Position numbers and translations under genes: made by a program. A DNA stretch of 28,346 nt from an uncultured Oscillospiraceae bacterium (GTDB lineage: Bacteria > Bacillota > Clostridia > Oscillospirales > Acutalibacteraceae): positions 1-28,346 of the forward strand of contig UQNI01000017.1 of the NCBI GenBank assembly GCA_900542375.1, in the 5' to 3' direction. A model generated the notes under the pieces. That model saw only the letters and a program-made list of their open reading frames with translations. It was not told the DNA's origin and ran no database searches. This document shows, in pieces, positions 1-7,724 of this stretch (position 1 is its first letter; each line of letters opens with the position of its first letter).

Positions 1-1
1 C

Positions 2-61
2 CGCGCGCTCGACGTGCTGACCGCCGCCGACGCGTATAAAAGAATGAGAGAGATAATTTGA
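2..61 (+). CDS. Possible 3' end of an upstream gene (partial)
   Basis: A frame open from the window edge ends at a TGA at 59-61 and would encode a tail reading ALDVLTAADAYKRMREII. The residue mix is protein-like, but only 19 codons are visible, so no family can be named. The first 34 bases are about 80% G+C, far above the rest of the window, and composition drops sharply at about base 35. This could be the real end of a neighbouring gene or a contig-edge artefact. Confidence 0.25.
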   Translation, partial: RALDVLTAADAYKRMREII

Positions 62-85
62 AAAAATTAAGAAATTTAACAGTTG

Positions 86-102
86 TTTGACTTTATTTGA
101 CC
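86..102 (-). promoter_or_regulatory. CtsR operator, upstream copy (inverted)
   Basis: The plus strand reads TTTGACT-TTA-TTTGACC. Its reverse complement, GGTCAAA-TAA-AGTCAAA, is an exact match to the known CtsR heptad direct repeat with a 3-base spacer. It lies just upstream of the likely -35 of ctsR and points opposite to the second operator. Confidence 0.9.
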
Positions 103-130
103 TTGATTATTTGAATTGAAAGTGTATAAT
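103..130 (+). promoter_or_regulatory. ctsR operon promoter (sigma-A type)
   Basis: TTGATT at 103-108 and a perfect TATAAT at 125-130 are separated by 16 bases. The promoter sits exactly between the two CtsR boxes, as expected for autorepression of the operon. The -35 assignment is less certain than the -10. Confidence 0.75.
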
Positions 131-138
131 AATATTAA

Positions 139-161
139 AGTCAAAGAAAGTCAAAGTCAAA
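139..161 (+). promoter_or_regulatory. CtsR operator, downstream copy with an extra half-site
   Basis: AGTCAAA-GAA-AGTCAAA at 139-155 is a consensus CtsR box. A third heptad, sharing base 155, follows immediately (155-161). The box covers the expected transcription start, so bound CtsR should block the promoter. Confidence 0.92.
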
Positions 162-191
162 AATGATTTTGATAAAGGATGTGGTTATCAA

Positions 192-644
192 ATGAGAATC
201 AGCGATTATGTTGCAAACTATATATTAGAATTATTGGAGGAAAACGAAGATGAGAGTGTGGAGATTAAACGGAACGAACTTGCAAATACCATAGGCTGTG
301 TGCCAAGTCAAATCAATTATGTAATTACTTCGCGTTTTACTCCCGAACAAGGATATTTAGTGGAAAGTCAGCGCGGCGGCGGCGGATATATTCGCATTAC
401 GCGTATGAGCTACAACAAAGAATCCTATATTATGCATATTATGCATAATATAGGGGATACCCTGGATGCCGCAACAGCAAAATCTATCCTTCATTCCTTG
501 TCACAAAAGCAAGCGGTGCAGGCCAATACTTTAAAAGCAATGGCAGCAGCCGTATCAAACCAAGCTTATGCTGTTGTACCGCAAGAAAAACGAGATCAAT
601 TAAGAGCATCCGTGTTTAAAAATATGTTAATTACACAATTATAA
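192..644 (+). CDS. ctsR: CtsR, transcriptional repressor of class III stress genes
   Basis: This is a dimeric winged-helix repressor that binds heptad repeats upstream of clp genes and lets go when heated or when its wing arginine is modified by McsB. The 150-residue length is normal for the family. The N-terminal part carries the helix-turn-helix, and the glycine-rich beta-wing RGGGGYIRI is at residues 61-69. R61 matches the arginine that McsB phosphorylates in Bacillus and Geobacillus homologues (family knowledge). The ATG at 192 follows an AAAGGA about 12 bases upstream, a slightly long spacing. It is the first gene of a four-gene operon and is preceded by two CtsR boxes, so it should repress itself and clpC. 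Confidence 0.97.
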   Translation: MRISDYVANYILELLEENEDESVEIKRNELANTIGCVPSQINYVITSRFTPEQGYLVESQRGGGGYIRITRMSYNKESYIMHIMHNIGDTLDAATAKSILHSLSQKQAVQANTLKAMAAAVSNQAYAVVPQEKRDQLRASVFKNMLITQL

Positions 645-662
645 TTTAGAGGAGGAATTTAT

Positions 663-1181
663 ATGTTATGTCAATCCTGTGGAAAACGTCCTGCCAATAC
701 ACATATTAAAACCATTATTAATGGAGAATTGACGGAACACTCACTTTGTTCCGAATGTGCGCAAAAAATGGGATATGGCAATTCATTCTTCCCAAGCAAC
801 ACATTTGATCAATTTTTCAGCAGTTTCTTTGGTAAAAATTCTCTTATGGAAGATACACTCCGCTGTCCTGTATGTGGTGCCTCTTTATCAGATATTTCCG
901 ATACAGGCAAAGTTGGTTGTGCCGACTGTTACAAAACATTTTTGAATCAGTTGATGCCTTCCATACAAAGAATGCACGGCAATACCCACCATATAGGAAA
1001 AATTCCAATGGGAACTGCTTTGCAGGTAGTGGAACAAACAGAAGAAAAAGAACCGCCGAAAGAAAAAAGTGAAATAGAACAGTATCAAGAACAATTGCAA
1101 ACGGCAATTGACGAGCAAAATTTTGAATTGGCAGCAGAATTAAGAGACAAGATTAAAGCATTATCAGAGAAATTGGAATAA
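663..1181 (+). CDS. mcsA: McsA, zinc-finger activator of the McsB arginine kinase
   Basis: McsA is a zinc-binding partner that activates McsB. All four CxxC pairs are present (C3/C6, C29/C32, C68/C71, C86/C89), which fits two metal sites. A charged linker at about 125-140 leads into a C-terminal UVR motif (residues 137-172), the type of helical hairpin used to contact Clp ATPases or UvrB-like partners. Length is 172 residues, normal for the family. The start at 663 has a GAGGAGG site a few bases upstream, and the gene lies 18 bases after ctsR. No key residue is missing. Confidence 0.96.
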   Translation: MLCQSCGKRPANTHIKTIINGELTEHSLCSECAQKMGYGNSFFPSNTFDQFFSSFFGKNSLMEDTLRCPVCGASLSDISDTGKVGCADCYKTFLNQLMPSIQRMHGNTHHIGKIPMGTALQVVEQTEEKEPPKEKSEIEQYQEQLQTAIDEQNFELAAELRDKIKALSEKLE

Positions 1182-1215
1182 ACAGAACAGGAAAAGAAAG
1201 GTAAGGTGAATGACA

Positions 1216-2238
1216 ATGGATATCAAATGGTTTGAGAAAAGCGGAAAAGAAGGCGATGTTGTCATCAGTTCCAGAATTCGTCTGGCACGAAACCTGCAAA
1301 AAATACCGTTTCCTATTCGCATGAATGAGCAGCAAAAGAGGCAGGTAAGGGATAACATTGTGCAGGCAGCAAAACAAAGTACAAATGCTACCTTACGCAA
1401 TTTGATTTATATAGATATGGAACAAGTAGATAAAATTGAAGCTGTATCTATGGTAGAAAACCACTTGGTCAGTCCGGACTTTATTTCAAATCCAAAAGGG
1501 CGGGGATTATTGTTATCAAAAGACAATAGTATTGCCATTATGATAAATGAAGAGGATCATCTTCGCATTCAAGTGATGAAAGAAGGTATGGATTTAAGCG
1601 CTGTATACCAATTGGCTGACCAAATTGATTCTGCACTCAATGATACACTGCACTTTGCGTTTGATTCTGAATTGGGTTATTTAACACAGTGCCCCACAAA
1701 TTTAGGAACCGGTATGAGAGCTTCTTTGATGCTTCACTTGCCGTCTCTGCAGCAGAACGGAATGATTAAACGTATTTCCGATAATTTGTCAAAATTGGGT
1801 TTAACCCTGCGCGGCACATACGGGGAAGGAACCGAGCCTGTGGGTGCGTTGTATCAACTGTCCAATCAGGTTACATTGGGTCTGAGTGAAAAGGAAGCCA
1901 TTGAAAATCTGGAACGCATTGTCATGCAGCTTGTGGAAGAGGAGCGCAATATCAGAAAAAGTCTGATGGAGAATGTGAAAAAGCAAGATGCTGTAGCAAG
2001 GTCTTTTGGCATATTAAAAAGTGCAAAGATTTTGAGTACGGAAGAATTTATGAAATTGCTTTCCAATGTCCGCCTTGGCGTGGCATCAGGCTTTATCAAA
2101 GACATATCTTATGAAACATTAAATAAACTGATGATTCAAACACAACCGGCTACCATGATGACAATGAAAGGAAAACAATTATCAGCAGAAGAAAGAGATA
2201 TTCTTCGTGCTTCCATGGTAAGCGAAGGATTAAAATAA
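1216..2238 (+). CDS. mcsB: McsB, protein-arginine kinase
   Basis: McsB phosphorylates arginine side chains of substrate proteins and of CtsR, tagging them for ClpC-ClpP. It belongs to the ATP:guanido phosphotransferase fold: SSRIRLARNL (about residues 20-29), NEEDH (113-117), CPTNLGTGMRAS (161-172) and RGTYGEGTEP (201-210), counted from an in-frame ATG at 1210. A C-terminal RDILRA matches the RDxxRA pocket that binds phosphoarginine allosterically in McsB. Two start codons compete, 1210 and 1216. The AAGGTG at 1203-1208 is too close to 1210 but well placed for 1216, so I chose 1216 (340 residues). It follows mcsA by about 30 bases. Confidence 0.96.
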   Translation: MDIKWFEKSGKEGDVVISSRIRLARNLQKIPFPIRMNEQQKRQVRDNIVQAAKQSTNATLRNLIYIDMEQVDKIEAVSMVENHLVSPDFISNPKGRGLLLSKDNSIAIMINEEDHLRIQVMKEGMDLSAVYQLADQIDSALNDTLHFAFDSELGYLTQCPTNLGTGMRASLMLHLPSLQQNGMIKRISDNLSKLGLTLRGTYGEGTEPVGALYQLSNQVTLGLSEKEAIENLERIVMQLVEEERNIRKSLMENVKKQDAVARSFGILKSAKILSTEEFMKLLSNVRLGVASGFIKDISYETLNKLMIQTQPATMMTMKGKQLSAEERDILRASMVSEGLK

Positions 2239-2281
2239 AAGGAAAACAAACAACGTTGCAATTTGATAGGAGGCAAACGAT

Positions 2282-4741
2282 ATGTATAGATTCGATGGAT
2301 TTACAGAAAAAGCAAACAACGCTTTAAACTTAGCCTTAACATCAGCAGAAGACATGGGTCATACTTATATTGGCAGTGAGCATATTATTCTTGGTTTGTT
2401 AAAAGAAAATTCAGGCGTAGCAGCAGAAGTTTTAAGTAAACTTGGCGTTACGGAAGAAGCATTTACAAAGTGCATGGAAGAGAAAATAGGCACAGGCAGC
2501 CGTACCAGCCTGTCTTTAGATGATTTTACCCCACGCAGCAAACGTATTTTACAAATTGCTGTGATGGAAGCTTCCAGATTAAATCACAATTACGTTGGCA
2601 CAGAACATTTGTTAATTGCAGTATTGGAGGAAGGCGACAGCTATGGTGTACGTTTCCTTAGAATGCTGGGAGTACGTCAAAACGATATTATGGAAGAAAT
2701 CCGCAATGCCCTAAGCAGCGGTGAACAAGATGACAATACCACAGGTGCTGTACAGCCGGGTGCAAAGGGCAAAGGTAACAGCGCAACCAAAACTTTGGAC
2801 CAATTCGGCAGAGATTTAACAGAACTGGCCAAAAAAGGTGAAATAGATCCTGTCATCGGAAGACAAGTGGAAATTGAGCGTGTGATTCAAATTTTAAGCA
2901 GAAGAACCAAAAACAATCCTTGCTTAATCGGTGAACCCGGTGTTGGTAAAACAGCGGTTGCCGAAGGATTGGCTTTGAAAATTGTACAGGGAGAAGTACC
3001 CGAGCTGTTAAAAGATAAACGTGTAGTTGCACTGGATTTAACCAGTATGGTTGCCGGTACCAAATACAGGGGCGACTTTGAAGAGCGCATCAAAGCAGCA
3101 ATGGAGGAAGTAAAAAACAGCGGCAACATCATCCTGTTTATTGATGAAATCCATACCATTATCGGTGCGGGTGCGGCAGAAGGTTCCGCAGACGCTGCAA
3201 ATATCTTAAAACCATCTTTAGCTCGCGGTGAATTCCAATTGATTGGTGCAACCACAATTGATGAATACCGCAAACATATAGAGAAAGACGCCGCTTTGGA
3301 GCGCAGATTCCAACCTGTTATGGTAGGCGAACCGACAGAAGAGGAAGCAATTCAAATTCTAAAAGGTTTGCGTGACAGATATGAAGTGCACCACAAAGTA
3401 AAAATTACAGATGAGGCAATTGATGCTGCGGTAAAACTTTCTTCCCGTTATATTGCCGACCGTTTCTTACCTGACAAGGCGATTGACTTAATTGATGAGG
3501 CTGCATCCAGAGTGCGTTTAAGAGCGTTCACTGAGCCTAATGACATTCAGGATATGGAAAAACGTATCAAACAATTGGAGCAGGAAAAAGCTGCTGCTGT
3601 CAATACACAAGACTTTGAAGGCGCAGCAAAAATTCGTGACGAAGAAAAACAATTGAGAGAACGTTTGGAGCAGGAAAAAGAAGTTTGGAAAGAGAAAAAA
3701 GTAAGCGGCAACGGTGAAGTAACACCACAGGATATTGCTAATATTGTATCTACTTGGACCGGCATTCCTGTAGTACAGCTAACAGAAGAAGAGAGCGAAC
3801 GTTTACTGAAATTGGAAGAGGTATTGCATCAACGCATTGTTGGTCAGGATGAAGCCGTTACGGCAGTTGCAAAAGCAATCCGTCGCGGCAGAGTCGGTCT
3901 GAAAGATCCGAAACGTCCAATTGGTTCCTTTATCTTCCTTGGTCCAACAGGCGTAGGTAAAACAGAACTTTGCAAAACCTTGGCAGAAGCAATGTTTGGC
4001 GATGAAAATGCTATGATTCGTTTGGATATGTCCGAGTATATGGAGAAACATACTGTGTCTCGTTTGGTTGGTTCTCCTCCGGGATATGTGGGATATGATG
4101 AAGGCGGTCAATTGACTGAAAAAGTACGCCGCAAACCTTATTCGGTTATCTTATTTGACGAGATTGAAAAAGCACATCCCGATGTATTTAATATGTTGCT
4201 TCAAATTCTCGAAGATGGTTGCTTAACTGACTCTCAAGGCAGAAAAGTTGACTTTAAAAATACGGTTATCATCATGACCTCTAATGTTGGTGCAAGATTA
4301 ATTACAGACAGCAAAGCAAATCTTGGTTTCCAAGGTCATAAAGAAGATGATAAGGAGAAAACTGCCGAGAAAGACAATCAAGATGTTCGTGAATTGGTAT
4401 TGGCAGAACTGAAAAAGTTGTTCCGTCCGGAATTTTTAAACCGTGTTGACGACATCATCGTGTTCCACAAACTGACAGAAGAAAATATTCAAAAAATTGC
4501 AGTTGGTATGCTGAATAATCTAAAAGAACGTTTGGCTGCTTTGGATATTGACATTACCTTTACAGATGAAGCGGTTGCAGCGATTGCAAAAGCAGGCTTT
4601 GACCCGGTTTACGGTGCAAGACCATTGCGCAGAGCAATTCAATCCAAAATTGAAGATGAATTGTCTGAGCTGATGCTGGAAGGAAAAGTTGACAGTGAAC
4701 ATGGAGACCTGCGATTACAGAGACGACGCATTTGTTTTTGA
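2282..4741 (+). CDS. clpC: ClpC, AAA+ unfoldase (3' end probably frameshifted)
   Basis: ClpC is the ATPase that unfolds proteins, including McsB-tagged ones, for ClpP. In order: N-terminal Clp repeats (about 1-145), first AAA+ module with Walker A GEPGVGKT (217-224) and Walker B IILFIDEIHT (283-292), a middle domain with a UVR-like coiled coil (about 420-470), second module with GPTGVGKT (554-561) and VILFDEIEKA (622-631), and an LGF loop (681-683) that fits the ClpP-docking tripeptide. The start follows ATAGGAGGCAAACGAT. The last ten residues (LRLQRRRICF) are unlike ClpC. One frame over, from 4710, the DNA reads CDYRDDAFVFDVK and stops at 4749-4751, a typical acidic/aromatic ClpC end. This indicates a +1 or -2 shift near 4709. 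Confidence 0.95.
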   Translation: MYRFDGFTEKANNALNLALTSAEDMGHTYIGSEHIILGLLKENSGVAAEVLSKLGVTEEAFTKCMEEKIGTGSRTSLSLDDFTPRSKRILQIAVMEASRLNHNYVGTEHLLIAVLEEGDSYGVRFLRMLGVRQNDIMEEIRNALSSGEQDDNTTGAVQPGAKGKGNSATKTLDQFGRDLTELAKKGEIDPVIGRQVEIERVIQILSRRTKNNPCLIGEPGVGKTAVAEGLALKIVQGEVPELLKDKRVVALDLTSMVAGTKYRGDFEERIKAAMEEVKNSGNIILFIDEIHTIIGAGAAEGSADAANILKPSLARGEFQLIGATTIDEYRKHIEKDAALERRFQPVMVGEPTEEEAIQILKGLRDRYEVHHKVKITDEAIDAAVKLSSRYIADRFLPDKAIDLIDEAASRVRLRAFTEPNDIQDMEKRIKQLEQEKAAAVNTQDFEGAAKIRDEEKQLRERLEQEKEVWKEKKVSGNGEVTPQDIANIVSTWTGIPVVQLTEEESERLLKLEEVLHQRIVGQDEAVTAVAKAIRRGRVGLKDPKRPIGSFIFLGPTGVGKTELCKTLAEAMFGDENAMIRLDMSEYMEKHTVSRLVGSPPGYVGYDEGGQLTEKVRRKPYSVILFDEIEKAHPDVFNMLLQILEDGCLTDSQGRKVDFKNTVIIMTSNVGARLITDSKANLGFQGHKEDDKEKTAEKDNQDVRELVLAELKKLFRPEFLNRVDDIIVFHKLTEENIQKIAVGMLNNLKERLAALDIDITFTDEAVAAIAKAGFDPVYGARPLRRAIQSKIEDELSELMLEGKVDSEHGDLRLQRRRICF

Positions 4742-4762
4742 TGTAAAATAATACAATGAATA

Positions 4763-4804
4763 AAAAGAACTGTCCCGCAATATTGCGGAGCAGTTCTTTT
4801 TTTA
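4763..4804 (+). terminator. Intrinsic terminator of the ctsR-clpC operon
   Basis: AAAAGAACTG at 4763-4772 pairs with CAGTTCTTTT at 4791-4800, with an inner CCGCAA/TTGCGG stem, followed by a T run to 4804. It lies 22 bases after the visible clpC stop. Confidence 0.9.
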
Positions 4805-4818
4805 TTACGTGGTCATTT

Positions 4819-4995
4819 TTATATGGAAAGAGAAGTAAACTTACTCGTTGAAAAATATATAACGTCAATAGTCCCGTTAGAAGCAGTCATACTGAAATTG
4901 CGCTCTTTTCTTGTTAATTTTTTAAATATATCTTTATCAATCTTCGTTTTAATGGTACAGCTGCATAAAATGTTCTGCCATTCTATTTGATACAT
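4819..4995 (-). CDS. Possible small ORF of unknown function (58 codons)
   Basis: On the minus strand an ATG at 4995 opens a 58-residue frame ending in TAA at 4819-4821. It begins MYQIEWQNILCSCTIKTK and contains the segment KKLTRKERNFSMTASNGTID. The same frame stays open upstream for about 35 more codons, through the DUF2871 promoter region, without a usable start. No Shine-Dalgarno sequence is visible before the ATG and I recognise no family. It may be a decayed gene, a real small protein, or chance in AT-rich DNA. It fills most of the 350-base gap after clpC, where I see nothing else besides the flanking terminator and promoter. Confidence 0.2.
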   Translation of the reverse strand: MYQIEWQNILCSCTIKTKIDKDIFKKLTRKERNFSMTASNGTIDVIYFSTSKFTSLSI

Positions 4996-5035
4996 GGTGG
5001 TTAATTGCCAATCAATATATTGATATAAGATGCAT

Positions 5036-5063
5036 TTGACTTTTTCACGAAATAACTTATAAT
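5036..5063 (+). promoter_or_regulatory. Promoter of the DUF2871-like gene
   Basis: TTGACT (5036-5041) and TATAAT (5058-5063) are separated by 16 bases. Directly downstream, AATAATA-GT-TATTATT (5061-5076) is an AT-only inverted repeat that could be an operator or just simple sequence. Confidence 0.75.
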
Positions 5064-5105
5064 AATAGTTATTATTATTTTATTTAGCAGTTAGGAGTGT
5101 ATGTA

Positions 5106-5534
5106 ATGAAAAAACCTATTTGGATTGCATTTGGATATGCGATTGCTGCAATGGCCTGCGGCGTGTTTTACCGTGAATTTACTAAGTTTTTTGATTTTAC
5201 GGGCACAACTACCTTGGCGGTATCCCATGTACATTTATTTATGTTGGGCGCAGTTATATTTTTGGCAGTAGCATTGTTCAACAGCAAGCTTCAGTTGGAC
5301 CAAACAAAATTATGGAAACCGTTTCTGATTGTATATAATATTGGTCTGCCTTTTATGGTAGTTATGTTCCTGGTCAGAGGTATTATGCAAGTAGTAGGTT
5401 TTGATGGTGGAGCTATGATATCCGGTATTGCCGGTGCTTCACATATCACCTTGGGTGCAGGTATTGTATTGTTTTTTATTATGTTGCTTCAGGCAGTGGG
5501 GAAAAAGCAATCGCATAAAAATCAGGCAGTATAG
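5106..5534 (+). CDS. DUF2871-like integral membrane protein
   Basis: This is a 142-residue protein with four hydrophobic segments (about 5-22, 40-58, 72-92 and 104-131). The N-terminal GVFYREFTKF stretch followed by TTLAVSHVHLFMLG is typical of DUF2871 proteins, whose function is not established. Histidines H41, H43 and H113 sit at or near membrane ends and could bind metal or haem, but that is inference only. An in-frame GTG at 5097 lies inside the ribosome binding site, so I chose the ATG at 5106, eight bases after AGGAG (5093-5097). The gene is monocistronic, with its own promoter and terminator. Confidence 0.85.
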   Translation: MKKPIWIAFGYAIAAMACGVFYREFTKFFDFTGTTTLAVSHVHLFMLGAVIFLAVALFNSKLQLDQTKLWKPFLIVYNIGLPFMVVMFLVRGIMQVVGFDGGAMISGIAGASHITLGAGIVLFFIMLLQAVGKKQSHKNQAV

Positions 5535-5591
5535 TATCATATGGAAAGAAACCAATCGTTTTAAAACTATATCATTTGTTGCGTAATTGTA

Positions 5592-5630
5592 AAATAAAAG
5601 CAGTTCACACAATGTGAACTGCTTTTATTT
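5592..5630. terminator. Bidirectional intrinsic terminator
   Basis: A perfect 18-base stem (5592-5609 with 5613-5630) with a 3-base loop begins AAATAAAAGCAGTTCACA. It is A-rich on the left and T-rich on the right, so it can end both the plus-strand DUF2871 gene and the convergent S1-domain gene. Confidence 0.9.
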
Positions 5631-5722
5631 GTATCCTATATTAAATTTCTTAAAACATGATAGCTTATGTAATTTACTGCAGTTTACAGTACGAATGGAA
5701 CATTTTGATTTAGAAACAACTT

Positions 5723-6643
5723 CTAAAATTTCGTTATAATGCTTTTGTCACAGCAGGGAGGCGAATATAAAAATTGATCCATATGATTTCCTTCATAAAA
5801 ATATTTGGGCGCAGAAGGACGATATTGATATTCAAATGTGTCAATAATAATCAGTTTAATTTTCATACGGGAAGGAATAATATTTTTGATAAACACGCTG
5901 GCCTGCTGTCCGGGCTGTACACCTTCTTTTAATTCAGCCAGACCTGCAAGGTTTGGCGTTAGCTCTACAAAAATACCATAAGGTTCAACGGAACGGATAA
6001 TACCTGCAACGGTTTCTCCTGTTTGAAACATGGCAATATTCTCTTCCCACGTTCCCAGTAATTCTTTATGTGTTAACGTAATGCGGTCATTGTCTAAAGA
6101 TTTTACTGCTACACGTATATCCATACCAACATAAAAGCGTTCTTTGGGATGGTCAATACGTGAAATAGAGATAGCGTCTATGGGAAGTAAGGATATAATG
6201 CCGCAGCCAATATCGGCAAAAGCGCCGAAATTTTCCAGGTGTGTCACTCTGGCATTTACAATGTCACCCGGCTGTAGGGCTGAGATAAATTCTTCCATAC
6301 ATTTTTCTTGTGCCATTCTGCGTGACAGTATTGCTACCGTACTGCCGTCTTCATTTTTTTGAAAACCTACAATCATAAAACAAACAGGGCGGTTTACCCT
6401 TGATATAATTGCAATATCTCTCACGTTTCCTTCACGAATTCCGATTGCACTGTCTTCTCTTGGAATAATTCCTTTCATGCAGCCAAGGTCCACAATTAAA
6501 TTGTGGGCACTGTCACATATCAATGCACGACCTTCTAAAATCTGTCCTTCGTGGCAGGCATCTGTGAGGGTAGAAATATTCGCCATTGCGGCTCTGTTTT
6601 GGGGTGTATCTATTATCCAACCCTCAGGATAGTATAAACTCAT
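5723..6643 (-). CDS. S1-domain RNA-binding protein (ribosomal protein S1-like)
   Basis: Three S1-type OB-fold repeats can be traced in 306 residues: about 33-110 (degenerate, around LIVDLGCMKGIIPRED), 125-197 (the best, HLENFGAFADIGCGIISLLP) and 208-272 (SVEPYGIFVELTPNLAGLAE). S1 repeats bind single-stranded RNA. Proteins of this length in Clostridia are often labelled 30S ribosomal protein S1, but whether they act on the ribosome is not clear from sequence. The last 35 residues (aromatic, ending CCDKSIITKF) belong to no repeat. The ATG has AGGGAGG eight bases upstream. It is divergent from the cyclophilin gene, and the spacer between them holds two palindromes. Confidence 0.85.
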   Translation of the reverse strand: MSLYYPEGWIIDTPQNRAAMANISTLTDACHEGQILEGRALICDSAHNLIVDLGCMKGIIPREDSAIGIREGNVRDIAIISRVNRPVCFMIVGFQKNEDGSTVAILSRRMAQEKCMEEFISALQPGDIVNARVTHLENFGAFADIGCGIISLLPIDAISISRIDHPKERFYVGMDIRVAVKSLDNDRITLTHKELLGTWEENIAMFQTGETVAGIIRSVEPYGIFVELTPNLAGLAELKEGVQPGQQASVFIKNIIPSRMKIKLIIIDTFEYQYRPSAPKYFYEGNHMDQFLYSPPCCDKSIITKF

Positions 6644-6691
6644 TTTATTAGCCTCCCTTTTTATTGTCCGAATTATCTATATGCGAATAAA

Positions 6692-6726
6692 TGTGTATTC
6701 ATACACAAAGAACAGAAATATTTCTG
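6692..6726. promoter_or_regulatory. Two adjacent palindromes in a divergent promoter region
   Basis: TGTGTAT-TC-ATACACA (6692-6707) and CAGAAATATTTCTG (6713-6726) are both perfect inverted repeats, six bases apart. They lie between the S1-like gene (minus) and the cyclophilin gene (plus). They have operator-like size and spacing, but I cannot name a regulator. Confidence 0.45.
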
Positions 6727-6840
6727 ATTGATTGCTTTTAAAAATGAATTTTTATGTATTACAACAGATTGACTTGCATATTGATTCTCTTTCTATTAAA
6801 ATAAAATGTAACTTCATATTTCATAAGAAAGGATGTTTTC

Positions 6841-7689
6841 ATGAAAAAACAAATGATAGGTTTACTTGCAGCCGTTATAGCCATTAGTGCTGCGTTGGTT
6901 GGCTGCGGTTCAAATAACGGACAATCCTCACAATCCTCTTCAGCAGAATCCAGTGTGTCTTCCACTGTTTCCAGAGTCAATGAAGATGCGGATAAACCGG
7001 TTGGATATCAATTGGATTTGCCGGCAGAAGGGGAAGAAATCGCTGTGATTGATACCAATATGGGCGTTATGAAAATGCGTTTATTCCCAAATGCTGCTCC
7101 AAAAACAGTAGAGAATTTTACTACACTGGCAAAACAAGGTTATTACAACGGTCAGATTTTCCACCGTGTGATTAATAACTTTATGATTCAAGGTGGTGAC
7201 CCAACCGGCACAGGAACCGGAGGAGAAAATATTTGGGGAACGGAGGGTTTTGAAGATGAGTTCAATGCCAATCTTTTGAATATTCGCGGTTCCGTTGCTA
7301 TGGCAAACAGAGGTAAGAATACAAACGGAAGCCAGTTTTTTATTAATCAGAAAAAAGCGGAATCATTTGAAGGCTGGGATTATTACACAAGCTTATACAA
7401 CAATTTCCGTCAAAATCAGTCTGCCTTTTTGCAGGCATATGGAAGCTGCCCGAATGTTTACCGCATTACAGATGATGTAAAAACTTTATACGAGCAAAAT
7501 GGCGGTAGTCCAACATTGGACGGATATTATAGTGTAAATCAAACGGGGCATACTGTTTTTGGACAGATATTCGAAGGCTTGGATGTATTGGATGCCATTG
7601 CCGCAGTTGAGACAGACAGCAATACGGACAAACCGTTGACAGATGTTGTCATCAACAGCATTACAATCGAGCAGTATCATGCTGAATAA
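6841..7689 (+). CDS. Lipoprotein peptidyl-prolyl cis-trans isomerase (cyclophilin type)
   Basis: The protein speeds proline isomerisation in exported proteins on the outer face of the membrane. A short signal peptide ends in the lipobox LVGC, with the lipid-bearing cysteine at C22, then a Ser-rich linker (about 26-50). The cyclophilin domain starts near residue 64 and shows the core motifs FHRVINNFMIQGGD (107-120) and MANRGKNTNGSQFFI (154-168). An insert of about 60 residues (roughly 173-232, rich in Tyr, Asn and Gln) separates the core from the last strands at HTVFGQIFEGLDVLDAI. The start has AAAGGA eight bases upstream. The next gene is 35 bases away and probably co-transcribed. Confidence 0.93.
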   Translation: MKKQMIGLLAAVIAISAALVGCGSNNGQSSQSSSAESSVSSTVSRVNEDADKPVGYQLDLPAEGEEIAVIDTNMGVMKMRLFPNAAPKTVENFTTLAKQGYYNGQIFHRVINNFMIQGGDPTGTGTGGENIWGTEGFEDEFNANLLNIRGSVAMANRGKNTNGSQFFINQKKAESFEGWDYYTSLYNNFRQNQSAFLQAYGSCPNVYRITDDVKTLYEQNGGSPTLDGYYSVNQTGHTVFGQIFEGLDVLDAIAAVETDSNTDKPLTDVVINSITIEQYHAE

Positions 7690-7724
7690 TTGTGTTCACA
7701 AGACAAATGGAAAGGAGGATTTCT

